This document shows, piece by piece, positions 25,089 to 32,809 of a stretch of 64,000 nt of DNA (positions are counted from its first letter, which is position 1; every line of letters begins with the position of its first letter). Location of the stretch: NCBI GenBank assembly GCA_964390495.1, contig CAYMIN010000004.1:115992-179991 (forward strand), in the 5' to 3' direction. The DNA comes from UBA11051 sp964390495 (GTDB taxonomy: Bacteria > Armatimonadota > Zipacnadia > Zipacnadales > UBA11051). The notes under the pieces are model-generated. The model searched no databases and was not told where the DNA came from. It saw only the letters and a program-made list of their open reading frames with translations. A program made the position numbers and the translations under genes.

Positions 25089-26057
25089 ATGAACGAGCAA
25101 CGATCTCACTGCCCCAATTGTGGTCGGGAGCTGGCGCCGGGCGCGGCCTTCTGTAGCGCCTGCGGCCACCGCCTCGGCCAGCCGCAAGACCAACCACAGC
25201 AAGCCGCGCCAACTACGCCTCAGGCGCAGTCAGCGGCAGCCGGCTCCACGAATCCCGCCATCTGGATCGGGCTGGGCATATTCGCCTTGCTGGTCATAGT
25301 GATTGTGGCAGCAGCCCTAGGCTGGTGGCTGCTCAGCACACGATCGCGCCATGCCACGGTGCCGACCACGGCGCAGACAACCGCGCAGGCACCGGCGACC
25401 GAAGAGCCAACAGCATCGGTGGAAACCGCAGAGACTACAGCGCCGACTACCACTGAGGAAGCAACAACGCCGGCGGCCACCGTGACAACCGCGCCCGCAC
25501 CACCGGCGCAAGTGACGGTGCCGAACGTAATCGGGCTGAGCAGCGGGGATGCGGAGGAGCGCCTCAACAGCATCGGCGGCTTCCAGATCATCTACAACCC
25601 GTCACGCTACAGCGACCAATACGCCAAAGGGGCGATCATATCGCAGCACCCGCGCGGGGGCATGCTCGCTCAGGCCGGGGATGTGGTGTACATAGTCGAA
25701 AGCCTGGGCCCCGCGCCTGCGCCACCGCCGCGCCGCGTAGCCCCGCCTAGACCCCGGCGCACCGTCTCCGGCGGCCAAGGTGAAATCGCCCCGTACACCC
25801 GCACCCGTCGCGTCACAGATTCCGACCTCAGAGGCTACAGCAACTGGCAATGCACGCTGATCCGAAACGAAATCTATGCCCGTCACGGGCGGCCCTTCAA
25901 CAACAGCCACATCCGGCGCTGGTTCAACGCCCAATCGTGGTACCAGCCCAGTTCCAACTTCAGCGAGAGCTGGTTGAGTCCTCTGGAGAGGCGGAACGCG
26001 GAGTTCATTGCCAACTACCAGAAGCGGACGTACGGCACACCGGCAACAAGACCGTAA
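25089..26057 (+). CDS. Zinc-ribbon, membrane-anchored PASTA and YARHG domain protein
   Basis: A 322-residue mosaic protein. A zinc ribbon at the N-terminus (C8, C11, C22, C25) is followed by one membrane helix (about 57-80), a Thr/Ala-rich linker (about 85-150), a PASTA domain (about 150-215, 'VTVPNVIGLSSGDAEERL' to 'AGDVVYIVES'), a Pro/Arg linker and a C-terminal YARHG domain (about 235-320, 'LIRNEIYARHGRPF'). The zinc ribbon would be cytoplasmic and PASTA-YARHG outside. PASTA domains bind peptidoglycan or beta-lactams in other proteins; YARHG is extracellular of unknown role. A cell-wall sensor or scaffold is plausible. GGAGG lies about 12 nt before the ATG. Confidence 0.85.
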   Translation: MNEQRSHCPNCGRELAPGAAFCSACGHRLGQPQDQPQQAAPTTPQAQSAAAGSTNPAIWIGLGIFALLVIVIVAAALGWWLLSTRSRHATVPTTAQTTAQAPATEEPTASVETAETTAPTTTEEATTPAATVTTAPAPPAQVTVPNVIGLSSGDAEERLNSIGGFQIIYNPSRYSDQYAKGAIISQHPRGGMLAQAGDVVYIVESLGPAPAPPPRRVAPPRPRRTVSGGQGEIAPYTRTRRVTDSDLRGYSNWQCTLIRNEIYARHGRPFNNSHIRRWFNAQSWYQPSSNFSESWLSPLERRNAEFIANYQKRTYGTPATRP

Positions 26058-26095
26058 CACCGGGCCGGCGGAGGCAGAGCTCGTGCGGCGACCGT

Positions 26096-27403
26096 TCAGT
26101 CCAGCGGCGAATAGGTGGAGTGCGGGCAACCTTGGGACAGGCTGAGCTTGCCCCCGGGCAGCGCGACCGAACTGCAGCCGCAGAAGAACACGTTGGGGTC
26201 CTGACCCAACTCCCCCTTCAATTCGTCCCACATCTCCCGCGACTCGGTGCTGAGAAACAGCAGAACCTCGTCATCCCAGCGCCGCACCTGCTCGATCAGG
26301 AAGCGGTAGATCTCCGCGCGTACCTGATGCGGGAAAGGTCCGCAGACATTGCCCTCCATCTCCTCAGCCGCCTCCTGTGCAGCCGCGACGTACTGCGGGT
26401 CCAGGAGGTCCAGGTCTAGCCTCCTGCCCAGTTCCTCCAGGTTCATCCACATGATGACACAGAAGCCGATCGACTCGGGCCGGGAGACCTTCAGCGCCTG
26501 CTCGATAGCCGCGGCGTACTGCTCGCGCCAGTTGCGCACCGGAATCATCGGCTTGAACTTGTAGCGCACCGGCACGCCGAATTCAGTGCACTTGCGGCCG
26601 GCCTCGAAGCGGTCGAAGGCATGGCCGGTGCCCGGCTCGATAGTATCCGCTACCGCTTCACAGGTGACACTGAAGATGCCGATGAGGCGGTCCTTGCGGG
26701 GCAAATCCGCGATCCAGTCCACGTTGGAGCTGGCGGCGTGGAAGTAGCCGTAACGGTCGTGTTCGGCCAGCTTGCGGGTGAACAGGTCGAAGCAGCCGTA
26801 TTCCGGCTCGAAGGCGATCATGTCGGCGCTCCAGCCGATCATGCGGAAGCACTTCTGCCAGGGGTACTTCGCGATGGCGCGGGGCACCACCACCTCCATG
26901 AATTCCTCCAGATTCAGCCCCACGGTGATGAACTTGCCCGACTTGCCGTGACCGCAGTAGTGGCAGCCGTGCGGGCAGCCCATCATGGTCGCGAAATCCC
27001 AGGTCGGCCAGCAGACCCGGTTCTGCTCCTGGTCCTTCTCATAGGGGTGGTAAGCCTGAATCGCCTCGAACTGGCCGAGGATGGCTCGAACTATGCCCTG
27101 ATCGGTGTCACTGGGCCAGTGCAGGAGCTTGTCGGCGAGGTCGGGCAGCTCCTCGCCGGTATGAACGCGAGTGAAAACCAGCGGCCGCATGAAGGTCGGC
27201 GGAGTGCCGTCAGGGATTTCCTCCGGCGGCCACAAGCCGGCAAGCTCCGCGACGACCTCCGGCATGTTGTCATCGCTAATCCACACGAGCTCCGGATCCA
27301 CCGGCTCGACGGCCACCAGCATTCTCTGCATGCGGTCTCTGCATAACGAATCTTCCCTGACGGATTCATGCGCGTAGATTTTGAGAGGCTTGAGTGGGTA
27401 CAA
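26096..27403 (-). CDS. Radical SAM protein (spore photoproduct lyase-like region)
   Basis: A 435-residue protein with the canonical radical SAM cluster motif C143-x3-C147-x2-C150 in 'MGCPHGCHYCGHGKSG'. It binds a 4Fe-4S cluster and S-adenosylmethionine. The barrel follows to about residue 350. The tail carries more cysteines ('FFCGCSSVALPGG', 'SQGCPHSTY'), which could bind an additional cluster or substrate. I start at TTG 27403 (YPLKPLKIYAHE) because AAGGAGGA sits seven nt upstream; no ATG in frame has a comparable site. Parts resemble SplB-type DNA repair lyases but the usual SplB Cys context is not exact, so the reaction is unassigned. It is divergent from the heparinase-like gene at 27984 across 580 bp. 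Confidence 0.75.
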   Translation of the reverse strand: MYPLKPLKIYAHESVREDSLCRDRMQRMLVAVEPVDPELVWISDDNMPEVVAELAGLWPPEEIPDGTPPTFMRPLVFTRVHTGEELPDLADKLLHWPSDTDQGIVRAILGQFEAIQAYHPYEKDQEQNRVCWPTWDFATMMGCPHGCHYCGHGKSGKFITVGLNLEEFMEVVVPRAIAKYPWQKCFRMIGWSADMIAFEPEYGCFDLFTRKLAEHDRYGYFHAASSNVDWIADLPRKDRLIGIFSVTCEAVADTIEPGTGHAFDRFEAGRKCTEFGVPVRYKFKPMIPVRNWREQYAAAIEQALKVSRPESIGFCVIMWMNLEELGRRLDLDLLDPQYVAAAQEAAEEMEGNVCGPFPHQVRAEIYRFLIEQVRRWDDEVLLFLSTESREMWDELKGELGQDPNVFFCGCSSVALPGGKLSLSQGCPHSTYSPLD

Positions 27404-27575
27404 TGTGGAATCCTCCTTGGCGGTGTATGGCCGCGCCGTTCTCGTAGAAACAGGCTGCCTACAGTGGGAAGGTTTCCATCCGGCGCGGATTTGTCCTGCC
27501 CGCCGCCGCGCGACGAGGAGTGGCTTTGGGTCTTGGGGTGAAATAGTAGTTATGCAGAGTTCCGGTTTGTGACCG

Positions 27576-27607
27576 GTGCACTGTGGGCCGCGCGGCGGAC
27601 AGTGCAC
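27576..27607. repeat. Nested inverted repeat
   Basis: GTGCACTGT (27576-27584) and ACAGTGCAC (27599-27607) are perfect inverted copies. The 14-nt centre contains the self-complementary 10-mer GCCGCGCGGC, so the whole 32 bp can form one long cruciform or hairpin. It could be an operator or a transcript-end structure. No T-run follows. Confidence 0.6.
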
Positions 27608-27768
27608 AACCCGCAGGCACCCCAAATATGCACAGGCAAAGATGCTCTTGCTACGCCCTACATACGGCGGAGAGGAAGGCGACTCGGGCTGGAAGCTGCG
27701 AATGCTTTGCATTCTCACCTGACCTGCGCCAGGCGGAACTCAGGCCGAGCCACGCGAGGCAACGCCTG

Positions 27769-27804
27769 GGCCGGATGGGGACCCCCAACGTCCCCCATTC
27801 GGCC
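27769..27804. repeat. GC-rich hairpin
   Basis: The arms GGCCGGATGGGGAC (27769-27782) and GTCCCCCATTCGGCC (27790-27804) pair almost perfectly around a short C-rich loop. A smaller AGGC-AAC-GCCT hairpin sits immediately upstream. No U-tract follows, so a classical terminator is unlikely. Confidence 0.5.
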
Positions 27805-27983
27805 CCTCCGAACAACTCAGCGGCAACGGCTGACGACTTGCGGCCAGGCACACGCCAAAGGCGGGGGCGCCGCTGCGGATGCTGCCGGCTGCCAGGAAAG
27901 GGCCGTACCGGCGGCGAATAGTATATCGCAATAGGTCTGGAACAGTGGGCTTCGGCACTAGAGACAAGACGGGTGGCGATTGA

Positions 27984-30900
27984 GTGATGATGAGGCAAAT
28001 AGCAGCGATACTGTGTCTGATGTTGCCGGCCGGCGTGACCTACGCCAAGAGCGGGCGCAGCTACTACGATGACGAGATGATGGCGCGGGTGCAGGACAAG
28101 ATCGAGAAGTATGACCGGGCACAGGCGCAGGTGAAAGCCGCGCAGTCGTCGTGTGCGCGATGGGTGGGAATGTCGGATGAGGAGCTCTGGGATTTCGTGC
28201 CGCCGCCGGAGCAGTTGCGGGCGCTGAACGTCTCCTTCGGCGTCGGCTGCCCAATCTGTGGGAAGCAGATCTTCCGCAAAGGCGGCCACTACCCGTGGAT
28301 CATGAGCAGCGACAAACCGTTCAAGGTCAAATGCCCGGTCTGCGGGACGGAGTTCCCCTCCAATGACTTCGAGCCGTGGAACCTCAATAGCCTCACCGAG
28401 GCACCGGAAAAGGGGCCCGGCTATGTGGATCACGGGGCCGGCTGGGTGGATGACCAAGGCACCCGCTATTTCTTCGTCGGCACATACGTATTCTGGTATC
28501 GCTGGCAAGCGGAGGTGCTGCCGGCGGTGAAGGCGCTGGCCAACGCCTATCTGCTGAGCGGCGAGCCGGTGTATGCCCACAAGGGCGCGGTGCTGCTGTC
28601 GAGAATCGCCCAGGACTATGAGCGCTATGATTACCGCACCCAGTCCTATCACAACGGTCGCTGGCCGGGCGGGATCAATGGTCGGATACTCGACTATGTC
28701 TGGACAAATGGAGTTATGGGTAATTTGGCGTGCGCGTATGACGCGATGTACCCGGCGCTGGCTGAAGACAAGGACCCGGAGCTGCTGAGCTTCCTGAAAA
28801 CCAAGGGGATTGATGATCCGCGCAGTCTGATGGAGCAGAAGATGCTGCAGGTGATGGCCGAGGATATTATGAGCGGCTATATCCGGGGTAACGAGGGAAT
28901 GCACCAGCGGGCGCTTTGTTTGGTAGCGATCGCGCTGGACAATCAGGACCCGGACAAAGGTGCGACGACCGGGCAGATGGCCGACTGGCTAATGAGGGGT
29001 GGTGGCGAGGTCGAGTACCGGCTGTGGAACGGCTTCTACCGCGACGGTCATGGTGGCGAGAGTTCGCCGGGCTACTCGTCGGGGTGGTGCAGCAACTTCT
29101 ACTCAGTTGCCGAGCTGCTGCCGAAGCTGGGAGTGGACGTCTGGGCTAACCCGAAGCTCAAGAAAATGGCCGACATCGGGCTGGACCTGGCTATCACCGG
29201 CAGATTCACTCCGTGCATCGGCGACAGCGGCAACATCTTCGGCTCCGGGCGGGTCGGTTGGGAACCATCGCGGCAGGGCCAGGCCTTCAGTCACTACCAT
29301 GACGCCAGACACGCCAAGGCTCTGGCGATGACGAATGCGAAATCGCAGAGCCTGTTCGGCGAATACTGGGATGAGGAAGAGGTGGCGCGAGTAGTGGCTG
29401 AGGAGGGTGGCGAGCTCGAGTTCAGGACCCGCAACCTCGGCGGCTACGGTCTGGCGGTACTCGAGGCCGGCAAAGGTCAGGCAAGGCGAGGGGTCTCGAT
29501 GTACTACGGCTTTGCCGGCGGCGGACACGGTCACTACGACCGGCTGACGATGGAGATGATCGCCCACGACCGGCCGATACTGACCGATATGGGCTATCCG
29601 GCCCACTGGCTGCCGAAGAACGCCTACTGGACCAGCAACACCATCAGCCACTACTGCGTAGTGGTGGACGAGCACCGGCACGAGACGATGAACCGGGGGT
29701 ATCTTAACACTCTGGCCGGCACTCCGCAGGTGCAGCTCATGGACGCCGGCGCCGAGACTGCCACCTATCCCGGCACCTGTTCGCTATACCGGCGGACGGC
29801 GGCGCTGATAGACATCTCGCCGGAGACCTCCTATCTGCTCGACATCTTCCGCGTGCAGGGCGGCTACCAGCACGACTACAGCTTCCACGGTCCGCCCTTC
29901 CCGGAGTTCACCGTGGCCGGCGCAAAGCCCGGTCCGGTGCAGGAAAAGGGCACGCTGATGAGCGAAGAGGTCGAGTTCGGCGGCCAACCCACAAGCGAGG
30001 TACAAATGCGGTCAGTAGGCGTAGTGGTGCCGCTGCGCAAGACCGAAGATGTAATCAAGGACAGCGCCAACTACGGCGTGCGGTCGGGTGAAGGCTGGTG
30101 CACCTACAGCGGCGGCAATACCATCCTGACCAGGAAAACCGACGCGCCGATGACGGTGAAGATCCCGCAGATAGCCGCCGGCAAGTACAAGCTAATGCTC
30201 AATGTGCATGACTATAATGCCGGTAAGAACGTTTTGGAGGTGTCCCTGGGTGAGATCGCACGAACGATGAGCTATGAGCCTTCAGGTAAGGTCGGCGCCC
30301 GCTGGATCTCGGAAATCTTCGATCTGGACAGGCCTGCTGACGAGTTCAGCATGATGGCCACCGAATTGGGGCAAGCCTACGCCTTGATCCATAATGCCGT
30401 GATTACCACCGACCTGGAGGCGGAAACGCTACGGATGAGCGACATTCGCACCAGCGGCTTCCAGTACCTGTTCAACGTGCGGCGGATGAAGCCGGCGGGA
30501 GCATGGTCGGCAACCTGGCGCAAACCCGATGAGGACCTGGCGCTGACGATGACGATGCCGGCAGGCTGCGCCGATGAGGTGATCCTGGCCGACGCCGAGG
30601 CCGAACTCAAGCCCAAACACCCCGATACGCTGCAATACGTCCTGGGCCGTAACGTACTCGCCGAGCAAGCGGACGCGGAGCAGGGCCTGTATTCGGCCTT
30701 CATCTCCGTGTCCGAGCCGCATCTGGGCGCAGCGGCGATCACCAGTGTAAATCGCCTGCAAGCGGTCCAGGCCGGCGAGCAGGCCGTCGGCATCTCCGTC
30801 GGCTACGGCCAGATGCGGGACCTGATTCACACTGCCCTGGATGGCGCCGAGCAATGCAGGTGGCAGGCCGGAGATAAAGAGCTGACGGCCACTGGAGAAT

Positions 30901-31592
30901 TCGCAGTGGTCACTCTGGACGCTACCGGCGTGATCCGCGCCTGCCTGGTCAATGCCACCGAGGTGCGCTACGGCGACTTCGCGCTGCGGGCTGAGCCGTC
31001 GCCGTCCGGCAAGGTCATCAGCGTGGACCACGAGCGCAACACGATAACGATTGAGGGTGAATTGGGCCTACCTGAAGCCTACCTGGGCCGGGTCATCATC
31101 CTGGGCAACGAGTTGCAGCAGACCAGCTACACCATCGTCGGTGCCAGCGTCGGCGAGGGCCAGACAACTCTGGAGTTCGGCGACACTCTGTGTCTGATCC
31201 AGAGGGGCTATGTGGAGGCGATTGACAGCGACAATGGCGTGGTGAAACTGGGCAAATTGGGGCGGGTTGACGGCAGGCAGCACCAGGGCCGCTGGCTGTA
31301 CAATGAGGACAAATCGGTGGGGCTGCGCATCGTCAAATGCAGCGGCAACGGCTTCACGGTGGAGGGAGTTGAGGGCGACCTGAACGAGATATTCACCGAC
31401 GGGGATGGCGATGGCCGGAAGCTGTATTGGGTCAGCGATATCGGCCCCGGGGACAGCTACCGGATACCGGCCATCACCTATGTGGAGCGTCGCGGGCCAC
31501 ACCTGTATCAGGTGCAGGCGATGACCGATGTGGAGCTGACGGTGCCGCAAGCGCAAGTGGAGACCGTGGCCAACTTCGCGGGCAAGCCGTGA
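27984..31592 (+). CDS. Very large secreted heparinase II/III-like protein with zinc ribbon
   Basis: A 1202-residue exported protein (signal peptide about 1-21). Cysteines C89-x2-C92 and C117-x2-C120 form a zinc-ribbon-like unit. A helical domain (about 150-420) leads to the heparinase II/III sandwich with 'GHGHYDRLTM' (His515, His517) and 'TISHYCVVVDE'. An extra beta domain with a 'YKLMLNVHDYNAGKNVLEV' stretch is inserted near 735, and the C-terminal 200 residues match in style the tail of the 1056-residue protein at 10617. Start codons GTG 27984, ATG 27987 and ATG 27990 are consecutive and the true one is not resolved. Probable polysaccharide lyase; substrate unknown. Confidence 0.85.
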   Translation: MMMRQIAAILCLMLPAGVTYAKSGRSYYDDEMMARVQDKIEKYDRAQAQVKAAQSSCARWVGMSDEELWDFVPPPEQLRALNVSFGVGCPICGKQIFRKGGHYPWIMSSDKPFKVKCPVCGTEFPSNDFEPWNLNSLTEAPEKGPGYVDHGAGWVDDQGTRYFFVGTYVFWYRWQAEVLPAVKALANAYLLSGEPVYAHKGAVLLSRIAQDYERYDYRTQSYHNGRWPGGINGRILDYVWTNGVMGNLACAYDAMYPALAEDKDPELLSFLKTKGIDDPRSLMEQKMLQVMAEDIMSGYIRGNEGMHQRALCLVAIALDNQDPDKGATTGQMADWLMRGGGEVEYRLWNGFYRDGHGGESSPGYSSGWCSNFYSVAELLPKLGVDVWANPKLKKMADIGLDLAITGRFTPCIGDSGNIFGSGRVGWEPSRQGQAFSHYHDARHAKALAMTNAKSQSLFGEYWDEEEVARVVAEEGGELEFRTRNLGGYGLAVLEAGKGQARRGVSMYYGFAGGGHGHYDRLTMEMIAHDRPILTDMGYPAHWLPKNAYWTSNTISHYCVVVDEHRHETMNRGYLNTLAGTPQVQLMDAGAETATYPGTCSLYRRTAALIDISPETSYLLDIFRVQGGYQHDYSFHGPPFPEFTVAGAKPGPVQEKGTLMSEEVEFGGQPTSEVQMRSVGVVVPLRKTEDVIKDSANYGVRSGEGWCTYSGGNTILTRKTDAPMTVKIPQIAAGKYKLMLNVHDYNAGKNVLEVSLGEIARTMSYEPSGKVGARWISEIFDLDRPADEFSMMATELGQAYALIHNAVITTDLEAETLRMSDIRTSGFQYLFNVRRMKPAGAWSATWRKPDEDLALTMTMPAGCADEVILADAEAELKPKHPDTLQYVLGRNVLAEQADAEQGLYSAFISVSEPHLGAAAITSVNRLQAVQAGEQAVGISVGYGQMRDLIHTALDGAEQCRWQAGDKELTATGEFAVVTLDATGVIRACLVNATEVRYGDFALRAEPSPSGKVISVDHERNTITIEGELGLPEAYLGRVIILGNELQQTSYTIVGASVGEGQTTLEFGDTLCLIQRGYVEAIDSDNGVVKLGKLGRVDGRQHQGRWLYNEDKSVGLRIVKCSGNGFTVEGVEGDLNEIFTDGDGDGRKLYWVSDIGPGDSYRIPAITYVERRGPHLYQVQAMTDVELTVPQAQVETVANFAGKP

Positions 31593-31682
31593 GGTGAGAC
31601 CGCGCAGTACAGTCGGAATCTCTCTCCCGTTCTGACGTCTAAGACAGTAACATGTGGAGTTCGCACAGCAGGGGTGTCAGTG

Positions 31683-32765
31683 ATGAGGTATCGTGCGGAG
31701 ATAGTGGTCTTGGGTTTTGCCGTTATTGTGGGTCTGGCCGCAGGGCAGGCGGTCGGCGCGTCTGTGGAGCCGCGCTTCAATGCCGGCTTCACGGTCTGTG
31801 ACTTCGAGCAGACTCGGCCGGACGGGACACTCCACACAGTCACGACTGCAGTGTGGTATCCGACCAGCGAACGGGAGCTGCGGATGCGCTACGGGGCCCG
31901 GCCGGTCCTGGGCAAGGCCGCGCAGGACGCTGCGCCCGACACAGCCCACGGGCCCTATCCGCTGGTGATCTACTCCCACGGCTATGGCGGCAGCGGGATT
32001 TGCGCACCGTACCTCACCGAGCATCTGGCGCGTCTGGGATTCGTGGTCGCAGCGCCGGATCATGACGACGCATACAAAGCCAATCGCATCCGTCCGCCTG
32101 CTGAAGTGGATATAAGAGAGTATTTAGCGGCGGCTCTGCGGCTGGCCCACAGCGGCACCAACTTCGACAGAGAGGCCCACGCCTACCGTCCGCGCACGAT
32201 CTCCTTGGTTATTGACAAGATGTTGGCGCTCAGCAATGAGCGGGATTCGCGCTGGTATGGTGCCATTGATGCCGAGCGGATCGGCATGTGTGGGCACTCG
32301 CTGGGGTCGTTCACGACGCTGGCTTGTGTCGGGGCAGGGGCGGATTACCGGGACGAGCGCATCAAGGCGGCCGTGTCAATCTCCGGCGGTGTCTTCATGT
32401 GGCGGGCGCAGGATTACCAGACCGTGGACGTGCCGATTATGTTCATGTACGGGGAGCTGGAGACGACCGAGAACTGGCCGGTGAACGACAAGACCGGCGA
32501 CACCGAGCGGGCCTGGGAGAACTGCCGGCCGCCCAAGGTGCTCTTTCTACTAAAGGGCGCAACCCACTTCACCTTTGCCCAGGGCTCCATGGACTGGGTA
32601 CTCGGCAGGGAAACGGACTGGGACTTGCGCAGCCGGCAGCACCAGGTCATCAAGAGCTACTGCGGGGCGATGTTCCAGAGGTACCTCAACAATAACCTCG
32701 AGGCCGAGCAGATCCTGACGACAAAGGATCCCCTATTCATCGAGCATAGAGCCGAGCTGCAGTAA
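31683..32765 (+). CDS. Secreted alpha/beta hydrolase, PAF-acetylhydrolase/dienelactone-hydrolase-like
   Basis: A 360-residue exported protein (signal peptide about 1-27). The nucleophile elbow 'MCGHSLGSF' gives Ser206, 'PLVIYSHGYGGSG' (about 94-106) is the oxyanion-loop strand, 'VPIMFMYGELETTENW' offers the acid, and His in 'KGATHFTF' completes the triad. The pattern fits the PAF-acetylhydrolase isoform II / dienelactone hydrolase group, which cleaves short acyl esters. It lies 90 bp after the large heparinase-like gene on the same strand. I start at ATG 31683 with AGGGG nine nt upstream; GTG 31674 in frame is an alternative. Role inferred: removal of acyl groups from sugars or lipids outside the cell. 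Confidence 0.8.
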   Translation: MRYRAEIVVLGFAVIVGLAAGQAVGASVEPRFNAGFTVCDFEQTRPDGTLHTVTTAVWYPTSERELRMRYGARPVLGKAAQDAAPDTAHGPYPLVIYSHGYGGSGICAPYLTEHLARLGFVVAAPDHDDAYKANRIRPPAEVDIREYLAAALRLAHSGTNFDREAHAYRPRTISLVIDKMLALSNERDSRWYGAIDAERIGMCGHSLGSFTTLACVGAGADYRDERIKAAVSISGGVFMWRAQDYQTVDVPIMFMYGELETTENWPVNDKTGDTERAWENCRPPKVLFLLKGATHFTFAQGSMDWVLGRETDWDLRSRQHQVIKSYCGAMFQRYLNNNLEAEQILTTKDPLFIEHRAELQ

Positions 32766-32809
32766 CCCCTCCCCTAGGATAGCGGATAAGCCGGAGCCGC
32801 GTGGGGCGT

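Larger units (their letters stand above)
27404..27983. other. 580-bp divergent intergenic region with two inverted repeats
   Basis: The region lies between the divergent radical SAM gene and the heparinase-like gene. Short open frames exist on both strands but none has a ribosome site or recognisable product. It holds a 9-bp inverted repeat around a central palindrome (27576-27607) and a GC-rich hairpin (27769-27804). Promoter elements for either gene are not clear. It may be a regulatory region or hold an unrecognised small RNA. Confidence 0.4.

Noticed and set aside
27569..27934. Plus-strand frames in the 580-bp spacer as small genes
   Set aside because: No ribosome site, biased Ala/Arg/Gly composition and no similarity I recognise; the inverted repeats explain the region better.
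27651..28904. 417-codon minus-strand frame spanning the 27.4-28.0 kb spacer
   Set aside because: Most of it is antisense to the 1202-residue gene, and the part in the spacer shows no motif or ribosome site.
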